64,000 nucleotides of DNA from NCBI GenBank assembly GCA_027924645.1, contig BSBN01000445.1, forward strand, positions 558,001-622,000, in the 5' to 3' direction. The stretch comes from Cunninghamia lanceolata (lineage: Eukaryota > Streptophyta > Pinopsida > Cupressales > Cupressaceae). Shown in pieces: positions 44,137-55,114 of the stretch. The notes under the pieces were generated by a model. The model ran no database searches and was not told the origin of the DNA. It worked only from the letters and a program-made list of their open reading frames with translations. Numbering within the stretch: the first letter of the stretch is position 1; each line of letters starts with the position of its first letter. Position numbers and translations under genes: made by a program.

Positions 44137-45013
44137 ACTCATATTGTATTAATGAGAAGGATTGGATGAGCTGTGTGCTGAGGATATTGAGAGAATAAGT
44201 CTCAATTAGGAACAGTGAAGAACAGTGATGACAAGAAGGCAAAAGTCCTCAATAGGTTGAGGATCAGAGGATGCAGTTTAAAGGGTTTGTAGATATGAGT
44301 CTTGAGATGTTCAAGTCAAGATTTCAGAGGTCTGCATGAAGATTTGAAGAAGTTATGGTCGCTCAAGTAGAACCAGTTCTGGCAGGTGTTCAGAGGTGAC
44401 AGAAGGTCACAAAAAGGTCCGGTGAGATCCAGAATTGTATTATCTCATTCTACAGATTGGAGAGAGTGTTGAAGAAGTCCGTGTGAAGTAACAAATAAAT
44501 TTGTTCATGGTTTGGAGGTCTGGAAGCACCTTTCTCATTATGACAGTGATGACAGACTGTGTTCTTGAAGTTCCAGATGAAGAAGAGAAGAATTCCAATA
44601 AGTTGATAAAGTGCGGTTGTTCTTGATGACTCAGGAAAGGTTTTGGTGGTCTTTGGATTGTGTACAATTCTTATTGGTAGTCCGCATTGAAGTTTGAGTT
44701 TGCATTTGAAGAATAACCATAGATATTGGTGTTCTTCCTAAGACAGGTCGACCGGATCTATTACACATCTTGCGAATGATCTTATAGGTGTTTGCCGACT
44801 TAGATGATTGTTCCTAAGTCGATGCCTTGTATAAATAAGGGATTGCGAATTCTTTTTGAAGTGTATCTGCTCTAGTGTTTATGCTTTATGCTTTCATGAG
44901 TGATTAATTGATATGCTATTAAATAACAAAGAGGATTTAAGTGTTTGAATTGGAAGCAAGTTTTTGTACAACTGATTCACCCCCCCTCTCAGTTGTGTGC
45001 CCTAGATCTAGCA
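44092..45013 (+). repeat. 3' LTR of element B
   Basis: 922 bp, ending ATCTAGCA, where the 5' LTR has ATCTAACA. It is followed by GTTAA at 45014-45018. Confidence 0.95.
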
Positions 45014-45018
45014 GTTAA

Positions 45019-46445
45019 CTCCCCAATCATCCCCACTCTTCATGTGCTCTTCTAATCTATAAATACCCCTCCCTCAAGCAACAAGGGGGAAAAATCCATT
45101 GTTTTAGTCAATTTTCAAGCTTTGCTTTTGGTCTCCAATTAGAATTCTTATGCTCTTTGTAGCATGTAGGTACCTTTCGCTTTAGTATTTTTTGCCCAAG
45201 CCTTTAAAGGATTCATACAATGTTGTTACACTAGCAAATTTTCCAATTCAAGTGCTTCAAAGCTTTCAAAAGCTCTCACAATTCATAGCTTTCTCAAGCT
45301 CATTCATTTGCTCTCTTCCCAATTGCCACCAAGTGGACCCCACTGCTATAAGAGGAAGAAGAGGTTGCTGAAACAAGGATTCTTGAGGGTAGTGTGAAGA
45401 CTCATGCGTTGACCACAATCGAGGTTTTTCATGATTTCTTAGATAATTAAATCATAATTTGCTCATGGGAATAGTAATCTTGTGTTGCAATTTCCTTGAT
45501 AGATTTATTTCAAAGTTGATTACATTAGTTTGCTTAAGTAGTTTAAATTGCAATCATAGATTAAGTTTCATATTTCACACTTTTAATTCTTAGATTAGCA
45601 CAAAAGTCTCTTCAAAAATACCAAAAACATAGTATAATTGCATTAGGTAATCTCATATTAATATGTATTCATCTTTTGATTTCCTAGTTAATTAGTTCAT
45701 TCTAAATTTCAATTCCAGAAAAGAACCAAAAAAATCATTTTTCATACATAGTAATTGCATACATATTGAAAAACCCCAAAAATATAAAAAACATTAAAAC
45801 TTAGAAAAGTCAAACACTTGATTTGATCATGAGGTAGGATTCAACAAGCATTCACAAACTCCTAAATTCGATCATGAGGTCAACAGAGTCAAGAGAACTC
45901 ACACACAACCTTAGATAACATCACTAAGTCAAAAGTCAACTCTTGGTTAGCTCAAGCCTATTCTCTCTATCCAAGGATACGAATGTGGCCTGGAATTAGA
46001 GGTATGTGGGTGAGGGATATCCTTTAGGAGGTTGAAGAATTACATTCTAGGCCACAAATACGTGTTCTCGCCATAGAAGAAAGGTTATAATAAACTAGGC
46101 TTATCAACAACTACAATATACATCCATTTAAATGTTGGAACACTAGAAACCCAAACATGAGATTGATGACTAGTGACCCTTTGGGTAATATTATTATCTC
46201 TACCATAATGGTCATAGAACAACACATAGCAAACCATGATAGGCCCCACGACCATCCAACCACTCTTTGTGATGTTTTGCTTCCAAGAGAACGAAACCAC
46301 TCTTGGGTCTCGCCTCCACTAGACTAGCTTCTGCCACAAGAGTGAGAGTGACTTGGAGGTCCCCAAGGCAAGGGCAAGGTCCATGTGCTTGTGTCAAAGT
46401 TGACTCATTTGCACTTGTGCGTTGAGTCACATTTCAAAGAGTACA
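45019..46445 (+). repeat. 5' LTR of element E (promoter and R-U5 part)
   Basis: A TATA-like CTATAAATA at 45057-45065 is followed by sequence with no coding content. At its end GTACA (46445) is followed by TGGTGAACCC at 46451-46460, the same primer-site-like decamer as in element D. I read this as the promoter-to-U5 part of a long LTR whose upstream part was split by element B. Its partner LTR lies outside the window, so the LTR cannot be confirmed by pairing. Confidence 0.6.
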
Positions 46446-46648
46446 TATTTTGGTGAACCCAATGTGAATTAAAAATCCTTCTAGGATGAGTTTTTTTCAT
46501 CCCTCCTTTCAAAATTCTCTCACAATCATTTTCACACTTCATTGCATTCATGTTCATTACCATTTTTCATATTCATTTTCTCTTTGCTCATATTTTCTTT
46601 CACTATCTTTCGTCATTCCATTTATTCTGAGGTGTCTACGACACCCTT

Positions 46649-47878
46649 GAATATGATGGAACTTGAACTCAACCTAGGGAGCCTTCTCCCTAGAGAACCT
46701 GAAACACCATCCTTCATTTGGTATGTGCCTCCTAACCCAATGGCACCCATATCAAATTGTTACACCTTTGAGGATTCAAACTATGAAAATGATAGTAGAG
46801 AACCTAGATGTTCTCTAATGTTTAACAACCCCACATGGAAACAAAACTCAACAATTTAACATAGGGCATAGAGAATACAAGTGAGATCAAAGATCCACCA
46901 ACTAGATCAACCTTGAACAAGCAACCAAAACACCCATCTAGATGATGAGGTAAGACACTTAGAGAGATATTTACAAGAGGCCAAAGATGCTCAAGAGGCC
47001 TTGCATGTTTCTCTTCGAGAAGAACAACAAGAACAAATAGAAAACACGCAAAGTGAAATTCCATGAAATGATGAAATACAAAGAGTTGCTATGCCTGTTA
47101 ATCTTATTGCAACACTTGTCTAAAGGATTAGGAATCTCGAGGCGGAACAATCAATTCAAGAGAAAAGAGTGAAGTCTCATGACAATAATAGGGTAGAACA
47201 AGACCGGGGGGCATCTTAGAACCCCTACCTCAAATTCTATTCTCAAAATGGAAGTAATGAATAGTCAACAAAACCAAGCCACTGTAGGATATCAAAATCT
47301 GCCTATGGGGTTAATGCTTTCAATCCCACAATCTCAGTGCACATTCCTAGGAACATATCTCAAGTACTTAAAAGAACCACTAGACCATACCATAAGAATC
47401 ATGATTTTACCGCAACCTCTTCCAAATCTATCTAAGTTTAAAGGAGAAGAAGATCCAACTCACACATTAAAGCATACACTACTACCATGGGAGAACTTCT
47501 CCCTTGGGATGGAGTTGTCACCAATATTTTTGCAAAGACATTAGAAGGAATCACCTTGGATTGGTACTATCACCATCCTGAAGCCTCAATCCACTCATTT
47601 CAACAACTTATAGGGAAGTTTTATGGCTTTCAACATGAACAAACTTGTTAAAATAGGGATTTGTGAATTCCTTACAGTGAAACAAGAACCAAATGAATTT
47701 GTGGCACACTTCATCACACGGTGGAGACAAGTGCTCTACTCATCCATAAGTGCCCTAAACATAGATCATTGTGAATTGTGCGACCTCTTCTTGCATGCCC
47801 TCAATAGGGACACTCGAGAGGAAGTTCAAAAGTTACCTTATAAATCATACGAAGAAGCCCTAGAAAGTGCCCTATGAA
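46649..47878 (+). pseudogene. Element E gag
   Basis: Pieces of a Ty3/gypsy gag in changing frames. The start region is MMELELNLGSLLPREPETP. A coiled-coil-like stretch near 46940-47060 follows (HLERYLQEAKDAQEAL). Then comes the capsid core with LLPWDGVVTNIFAKTLEGI and LDWYYHHPEASIHSFQQLIG near 47490-47610. It ends FVAHFITRWRQVLYSSI and LFLHALNRDTREEVQKLP up to 47877. The order of these blocks is that of the capsid domain. At least two frame changes and several stops are present. Confidence 0.85.
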
Positions 47879-48138
47879 TAGATCAAACTACCATTGATGA
47901 CAGACAAGGAATTTATGGTGCAGATGGACGAATAGTAAATGATAATAGTGGAAACAATACATCTGCCATAAGGATACTAAAGAACAATCAAAATGCAACT
48001 ACGGATGGGGAAACAAATCAACCCCCAATCAAAAATAAAGTAAGGGATGACTATAATGGGAAGGATTATTACCCTCTAGACATCAACATAATAGACCAAC
48101 CTTGAAATGATAACTATCATCCAAGAGACAATCATCTG

Positions 48139-48351
48139 ATGTGGAATGAAAATTGGAATAACAATGAGTGGCTTCCTTATGAGTACAATCAATTCTATTC
48201 CTTTTATAGGATTAGGGGGCATAGTACTGAGTCATGTCAAGAATACAACATATTCATCACTAGATTACTTGAAGACCAACAAAGTATATTCATCAAAATG
48301 TTCTTAAACCTGCAAGAAGTTATGCCCAACAATAATAAAGATCTGAGATAG
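48139..48351 (+). pseudogene. Element E degenerate zinc-knuckle region
   Basis: A 70-codon open stretch with FYSFYRIRGHSTESCQEY, which keeps the His and last Cys of a CxxCxxxxHxxxxC knuckle but has lost the first two cysteines. It continues the gag C-terminus and is in the same frame as 47623-47877. Confidence 0.6.
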
Positions 48352-48803
48352 ACAAAAGTACCCATCACTCCACAAAATGTTAGCATCAAGATTTTTCAAG
48401 ACCCTTTTCCTGCTCACGAGAAAAATGGAACAAGTAATCAAGACACAATGACTAAGACCACCAAAAAAATATTCCCATGTAGTTAGGACCAAAAGGAGAA
48501 GCTAGAATGTTAGGGTTGGTCAAAATATTGCATGAGGAGGAAAATGAACTCAACAATCAATAAAAATAAGAAATCCAGTAAGGAGTTGTGCCACCTATAG
48601 AATTGATCCCTGCTTCAATCAGGCCTTAAATGAATTGATTTAGGATTTGAAGAAGATATATTCTCACATATCATTTATCTCACCATTTAGCCATTTTGAA
48701 AGCAATAGGATTAAGGTACCTAGACTAGATCACTCCTCCTCCCAGTGAACACATAAATTAGGTTGAATTTGACATAGATCCACCCAACGCTGAACTAAAA
48801 GAC

Positions 48804-49163
48804 TTGAGACTTTTCTTTGATCTAAAGCAAATGCCTTTTGAGGTAGATTTAATTAAGAAGGGAGATCTCACTCTATACTTGCAAGTGTGGATTTATGACA
48901 CGTGTATAAAGAGAACATTAATTGACGATGGGGCTGTCGTAAACATAGTTTCATTTTGCCTCTTGGAAAGGATGGGATATAGACATACTAATATTACCAC
49001 GTCCCAAGATACTTTTAGAGGATACAATATCTTAAAAGCTGCCATGATAGGAAATATCACATTACCTATTTCCTTAGGACCAAAAACCATTCCTGCAATG
49101 TTCTACGTTATCAACAAGGATATTGGGTACAACCTACTACTTGGAAGGCCTTGGATACATTGA
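48804..49163 (+). pseudogene. Element E retropepsin-like protease
   Basis: A 119-codon open block. It shows RTLIDDGAVVNIVSFCLLER with the active-site Asp (D-D-G in place of D-S-G), then GNITLPISLGPKTIPAMFYV and GYNLLLGRPWIH, the conserved end of gypsy proteases. Upstream gag linker is degenerate. It should cut the polyprotein, but the changed triad and surrounding stops make activity unlikely. Confidence 0.85.
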
Positions 49164-50315
49164 ATGAAATCTATGCCATACACATTGTTCCAGGAGGTCT
49201 GATTCTTGCACCTCGGGAGGGTTTATGTCATAAAAGGGGACCCAGAACCCTTCAGTATGGTTAAAAATGATGCAACCAAAAGAAGATAGGGATTCCAATT
49301 GATTACGAGTTGCCAACAAATAAGATTTTTGTCCTGGATCCCATGCCTCAATCATTACAAATCAAAAGGACAGAAACACCTACCAAAATAGTAAACAAAG
49401 TGGAAATAAGAACCTTTGAGAAAGGAAATTCATCAAAATAGAAGGAAACAGTCCCAAAAGAAACAACAACGAAAATCATTGAGTGGTTGGAAAAATATGG
49501 ACCTCTTCAATTTCCTCTAGAGATCCTCACTATTAACCTATCCCCAAAACATGAATGAGTCAATTGAATTTTCCCATGCATAGGAGAAAAACCCCATCCG
49601 ACAGAATGACCTAAATTCAAAACAAAGACATTGGACTTAAATGGAGTAGATCCACATGCCTTCTTAGATCCTAAGGAGGATACATTCAAAAGTTATACTC
49701 CTTTAATGCCACCAAAGGAAACAACATCTAGTGAGACGTACATACCTGAAATGCAAGAGAAGGGTGATTCATATGTACCACTATCACCTTCCGAAGACTC
49801 TTATACACCATTGACACTGCCTACAAAAGTAAAGATTCATGATCAAGAAGAAGGAAACTCAATAGAAAAAGTTCATCAATGAACATTCCATAGAGTTTGT
49901 CAAAAGCCTTCCTAGCTCCTTAGCCCCGCGAACACCCTTCTTCTTCAACCTCTATACAATCAATGATATAGGCAAGTGGGAAGCACCCTTAGTGCAAATA
50001 GAAATGGTTGAAAGACTCATAAATGAAGATGAGATGAGAAAGGGAGAATTTTGAAGCGAGTGACTATAGGAAGAGAAGATCCTGTCATCTTTGAATTGCT
50101 TAAAAGGTAGCTAGATAGGGTATTCAATGGATTTATAGGCATAACCAAATGGAAAAACAAGTATAAGCTTCATTCCTCTAGAGAAACAAAGGGAGCCACA
50201 AACACCCCTTGAATTGTTTCAATTCTTCCAAAGTATTCAAGAATGTCTTGAAGTGAAAATCTGCATGCAATACAAATTTGACTTGCTCACTGAACTTTTG
50301 AATTGAGATGGAGTC
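49164..50315 (+). other. Element E post-protease linker
   Basis: Degenerate, Pro/Glu/Ser/Thr-rich linker, with one open stretch at 49631-49882 repeating SYTPLMPP, SYVPLSPS and SYTPLTLP. No RT motif is seen. Confidence 0.6.
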
Positions 50316-50640
50316 TTGTTTTGGAATCCCTCTCATCAACAAGCCTTTCACGACCTATTCCATATAGCATTAACAAGAGAAGTCCCACAATCAAGTCAAC
50401 CAGAACAAAGTCAACCTTTAGGACCTTACAGAATAGGCGAGCTTATCCTTTGGAAGGGCAGCACCAAAAATAAGAAACACAAGAAAAAGAGAAAGTATCA
50501 TGAATATTGGAAAGGTCCTTAAATGATTAAAGAAGATGTCAAAATGACACGTATCTTTTATGCACGATGGAAGGTGAAAAAATTTATGAGATGGTCAACG
50601 CCTCTAATCTCAAGAAATATTGCCTAAAAATACAAAAAAA
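50316..50640 (+). pseudogene. Element E integrase C-terminal remnant
   Basis: A short stretch with GPYRIGELILWKGSTKNKKH, YHEYWKGP and, after a stop at 50520, MIKEDVKMTRIFYARWKVKK. The GELILWKG...KYHEYWKGPYMIKE pattern is that of the integrase C-terminal barrel of the gypsy group. No integrase core lies upstream, so a deletion or a simplified element is indicated. Confidence 0.6.
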
Positions 50641-52230
50641 TCATAAAATATAAAAACATAAAAAAAATTCAAAAATTCCAAAAATCCAATTTTTTTTATA
50701 AAATTTTGAAAAATTGAAATTCTACATTTCTTTATCATTCCATTTCATCCTGCATTTTTGGGAGTGACATGATCTTATTTGATTTTTGTTTCAGTAGGGA
50801 CTTTAAGATTACTTAGGTATAAGTTGATTCTCTTAGCTTTTGAGATCCCTTATATTAACAATTGTTGTTTATCTTCCCCTATTCACATTTCCCAATGACT
50901 CTAATTAAAGCCTAGCTCTTAGCTCTACACTGATCCCAACCTTAGCAATCCATGTTGTTGAGTCTAAACAAAGTCAATCTTCAAACCTATAGTGCTCAAT
51001 AGAAGCTTGCAAGTAAACCTCCCCCATTCCTTCTAGTAGAAGGGAAGTCTAACTAGATAGTGAAAACTTTTGGTGGTGCTCAACCCCTTATCTCTCTAGG
51101 CCAAAAATGCCAAGAAGATCATAACTCTGAAGGAATCGATCTAAAATATGAGTACAAAAAAACTAAGTGATCAAAAAGAAAAATATATGAGCAATCATTA
51201 GAAGCACCAAAGCATCTAAGTATCCAAAGCATCTAGAAAGTCTCAAAGCAATAGCAATAAACAATAAAAAAGAAAAAAGAAAATACAGAAAGAGAGAGTG
51301 AAAGAGAGAAGGTTGCTAATTATCCGTACTCTCGAGAGGAGATAAATCTAAGCTTCAAGCTACGAGAGTGACAATCTATCAGAGAAGTAAGGTACTAATC
51401 ACACACACACACACACACACCAACTGAGAAATACTAGGAGTCTAACTATATTTAGAGCCATCTTCTATTTTGGAACCTTTTCCTTTACCCTAGGTCTATC
51501 TTGTTGGCCATCCTTTGATCTAAATCTAGCAAAGTGCTAATAATTGTTTTTGTTTGTCTAAGTTGAAATATTGTCAAAGTGTTTTGTCTAGATAAGGATC
51601 AGTGTTAAGCCTTTAGTGAAGCCCAAAATTTAGAAGTATTCCATCTCCTCCCCATCCCCAATTGAGTTCTAAATCCTATCTCAGAAGGTTAACAAGTCTC
51701 ATATACCAAGATAATTTGCAATCCCCTGAGTCAAAAATCTTACTAAAGAGCTATTACATTGTTTGTTCTATCATGTATTCATCATATCAAAAATCAAAAA
51801 AGTCAAAATCAATAAACTTATGTCATAGCTCATGACATTCCATAGGATTAAGATGTGTTGAATTCCATCATTGTGCTCTTGCATTTCATACATGCATTCA
51901 TATATATTCTAAAAAGACCAAAAACATTGCATAGTCATTTTTGCATCCGTGTTAGAGTTTTAGAGATCAAACATAAAAGGTGCTAAACTATCCACATGCA
52001 CAAGAGATAGGCAAAGATGAGAGTTAAGATCACAAGGACAATTTCATTTCATTATTAAAAGTTTGAGTATAAGTCATTATACAAAGCAAGATTCAAGAGT
52101 CTGAAGACAAAATGCTCTCATGATATACAAATCTCCCCATGCAAGGGGGAAAAAGTAGAAAGAAACAAAAATCTATAGAATGTCAAGCATGATTATGATC
52201 TATAGAGCCTTTAGGGTTCTAGCTCCTAGG
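50641..52230 (+). other. Element E 3' non-coding region
   Basis: A/T-rich, with A-tracts at about 50640-50710 and a (CA)n microsatellite of 11 units at 51400-51421. The 3' LTR is not reached before F. No coding evidence. Confidence 0.5.
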
Positions 52231-52235
52231 CCTCC

Positions 52236-53435
52236 TGTAGACACCCTAAAATGACCATGTCTTCGCATGACTTGCATTTCATCAAATCTATCTAATCACC
52301 TGCATTTCAACGTTAATTAAATAATCTAATTATTTAATTAATTTCATCAAATTCTTCCAAAACTCCAAAATTCAACATTAATTGAATAAATCCTCTTTAT
52401 TTAATTAATTTCATCAAAATCAACTTTATTCTTCCAAGATTAATAATTTTAATTATTTAATTAAATCATTATCTTCTTTCAAAATTTAAATCCACATCAA
52501 TTGAATAAATTAATTATTGAATTAATTTATCTTCAAAATATTCTTATCTATAATTAAATAATTCTCATTATTTAATTAAATCAAATTTTTCTTCCAAATT
52601 TAAATAAATCATGCAAATTTATTTAATTGAATCTCAATTTCTAAAAATAAAATATAATAAAATATTTTATTTATTCTTCTATCTTACACAAACAATTAAA
52701 TAAATTTATTTATTTAATTTGCTTCAAAATCTTCCAATTCCTCTAAAAATAAATCTTGTTCATCATGCACACAAAATTAAATAATTTATTATTTAATTTT
52801 AGTCAAATCATGCAAAAAGCAAATTACAAGTTGAGTTAATTGACTTAATCAATCTTGTTTTTATCAACAACTCTTAAATTAGAAAAAAAAACATTCTAAT
52901 TTATGAAATCAAATCATATTTTTATCAAAAGATAATTAACTCAAACAAAAATAACTTTTTGTGTGACACATGTCAGGTGCACACTCATCATGAATTCTAG
53001 ATTTATTTCATCTGTTGATTGAATTGAATTTTCTGGACCATTGACCGATCATGTCTAGAACCTATATAAACCCCCCTCATCTCCATAAAAAATCCTCTTC
53101 GATCATTCAACCTTATGATTTCTTCGATCATTTATTTTTAGGCATCCTTTACAGTGCATTGAGCATTCATTGCATCGTTGAGCACACTTCTACCTTTTGA
53201 GCACGAGTACAACTTACATCCACTTGTTGCAAACATGGTTTCGCAATTTGAAGAGCAATCCACATTCGACCAAGAGATCCAAACAATCTAGGTGATAGCT
53301 TCTTTGTTCATAATTTGATTTATTCATTGATTTGGTTATTACTTAGATAGATCTTTTGATGTTATGGGTAATTGAGTTGTTATTATCATTACTTTTTGAT
53401 CTTATCATTCAACCTCTCAATTTTTCCTATACACA
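52236..53435 (+). repeat. 5' LTR of element F
   Basis: 1200 bp from TGTAGACACCC to CTATACACA, fixed by the primer site that follows and the TG/CA ends. The U3 contains many short ATTTAATTAA-type palindromes (52310-52800). A TATA box is seen at 53063-53069 (TATATAA). The left target-site candidate is CCTCC at 52231-52235. Its partner is outside the window. Confidence 0.85.
53063..53069 (+). promoter_or_regulatory. TATA box in element F LTR
   Basis: CCTATATAAACCCCC context, about 370 bp before the LTR end. It is a plausible start of element transcription. Confidence 0.6.
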
Positions 53436-53438
53436 TTC

Positions 53439-53458
53439 TGGCACGCCCGGTGGGACCC
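53439..53458 (+). other. Primer-binding site of element F
   Basis: TGGCACGCCCGGTGGGACCC begins three bases after the LTR end. I do not assign the tRNA. Confidence 0.7.
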
Positions 53459-53761
53459 ACTAACCTTTTTTTTTCTAGAAAAAAGTTGATTTTTTGAAGC
53501 TAGGTATGGACCCACTAACGTAGAATCTGATCATAATATCCAATATGCTGTACCCAATCATTGTTATTAGATTTTTTCTAGATTGCTCATTTTTCACCTA
53601 ACCAGTAAAGTGCTTTTGGTCAATTAAGTTGTTTTTTGCTAACTCTTGAGTTTGTGTGGAACTAATCAAATTGTTGCAGCTTCTTATCACTCACACAGAG
53701 CAAATGGGTTTCTGTAACATGTTCATGCAAGATGAGCATTGAAGAATCTCAATCTATCGCA

Positions 53762-54000
53762 CTAAGTCTTAGAAACATATTGCTTTCTTAAAGGACAATT
53801 GAACCAATCATCTTTGCAATCTAAGTCTTAGAAACATATTGCTTTTTTAAGGAACAAAACATCTTTTTTGCAATCTAAGTCTTAGAAACATATTGCTTTC
53901 TTAAGAGACAGCGGACATGAATGCAAAAAACACTTCAATTTTTCAAGGGACAATGGACATGAGTGCCAAACACTTCAATTTCATAAGGGACAATTGATAA
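53762..54000 (+). repeat. Tandem repeats in the F leader
   Basis: CTAAGTCTTAGAAACATATTG occurs at 53762, 53821 and 53875 (spacing 59 and 54). A second unit (GGACATGAGTGCCAAACACTTC-like) then occurs twice up to about 53990. Each ends in AAGGGACAATTG-like sequence. Confidence 0.85.
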
Positions 54001-54883
54001 CTACAATCGTGTGTGTGCCTAATCTAGTTGCACATTATTTTTCTTATAACGGGACAATTGAACCTTTGTTTGACGTGCTTGATTTTACATTTTAGTTATT
54101 CCTTTAGAAAGGTCTGTTTTTGGATTGCACATCATCCAAAAGGGACGACTCTAAGCGGACTTTTCCTTTGAACTGCTATATAAGAGTGATAAGGTGAAAG
54201 CCAAGTCCTAACCAATGCCAGCCTTACCTTGTGGTGCCAAATCAAAAAGAGGTGTAATAGAACTTTGTGGAAACAATTTTCACATTGTACGAAGTGTTTG
54301 ATACTCTTAGTAGAATTGGTCAAAGCTTTTAGTAGCTTGTCACATTTCTCGTAAGGTGTTGGTCCCTCAAAGCTACTAAGAACCAATCCAGATAGTGACT
54401 ACCCATTTCACCTCTGAACGTTGCGGTAATCATCAGTGCAAGGGGAATCAATTCAAGCCCCCAAGATACTCACCATTGCCTCCCTTGAGAAGAGATAGTA
54501 TTCCCTCAGCCATAAAGCTCTTGTGACCTACGTGAGCTTTTTGAGGGGAGGGTGAGATATCCCTACCTATTGTCTCTCACAAAGATACAAATGTCTGACA
54601 CCTTTATGAAATGACATTTGGTCGATAGAGAATTAAGTTGTGAGCTAAGCTACTGCAATGAAACCATGTCTCTAGGGATAAAAAGTGCTTGAATTGTTTA
54701 CAATTGTCTTATACCTGTGGAAACATTGGGCTTTTTTGTGAGCTTCAAACATACACTATCTGTTGTGTTAGTCCTCTTTGATACTTTGTTTGATGTGTTT
54801 TCTCTTGCCAAAGCAAATCCAATCAAAATAAAATTCAAATCTATCAAAATTTGCCTTATAAACATCACTAACACTCTCTCAGC

Positions 54884-55027
54884 ACTTTTGGTATAACAGT
54901 AGCTCACCTTTGGTAGTATAGTCCAGTGCTTTTGGCATAACAGTTCAACGCCTTTGGTAACATAGTAGCTCACCTTTGGCAACACAGTCCCGCACCTTTG
55001 GTGTAATAGTATAGCACCTTTGGTCAA
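54884..55027 (+). repeat. 20-22-bp minisatellite in the F leader
   Basis: About seven or eight units of the form AGCACCTTTGGTATAACAGT with small changes, ending just before gag. The open reading frame on the opposite strand is produced by this repeat and is not a gene. Confidence 0.85.
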
Positions 55028-55114
55028 GAAAACTGTTCATCAAAACTACCTAGCAAAAGCTCAAAACATTTTGTCCTAATGCATCCCATGGTAGCCACTA
55101 GACTCCAGTAAACT

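Larger units (their letters stand above)
38658..45013 (+). mobile_element. Element B: full-length Ty1/copia element
   Basis: Two 922-bp LTRs (38658-39579 and 44092-45013) are flanked by target duplication GTTAA (38653-38657 and 45014-45018). There is an exact iMet primer site and a CAAAGGGGGAGA tract before the 3' LTR. Gag, protease, integrase, RT and RNase H are in copia order and almost the same in sequence as element C. Its LTR lacks a block of roughly 320 bp present in C. It is inactive through a 1-base deletion in gag, several stops and a disrupted integrase core. Confidence 0.95.
46446..52235 (+). mobile_element. Element E: gag-protease gypsy derivative lacking RT, cut by element F
   Basis: Starts after the presumed 5' LTR with a primer-site-like TGGTGAACCC. 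It carries a gypsy gag, a knuckle-like motif and a retropepsin. After a linker comes a short integrase C-terminal stretch (GELILWKG, YHEYWKGP). No RT, RNase H or integrase core lies between protease and that stretch. A long A/T-rich 3' non-coding part follows until element F is inserted at 52236. It is either an internally deleted copy or a member of a non-autonomous family. Confidence 0.7.

Noticed and set aside
51400..51421. (CA)n run as a regulatory signal
   Set aside because: A plain microsatellite with nothing pointing to function.
54698..55027. Minus-strand 109-codon frame with repeated CTKG-like units
   Set aside because: It is produced by the 20-22-bp minisatellite on the opposite strand.
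53762..55027. CRISPR-like array
   Set aside because: Repeats are short, adjacent and variable with no unique spacers, in a plant retrotransposon leader.
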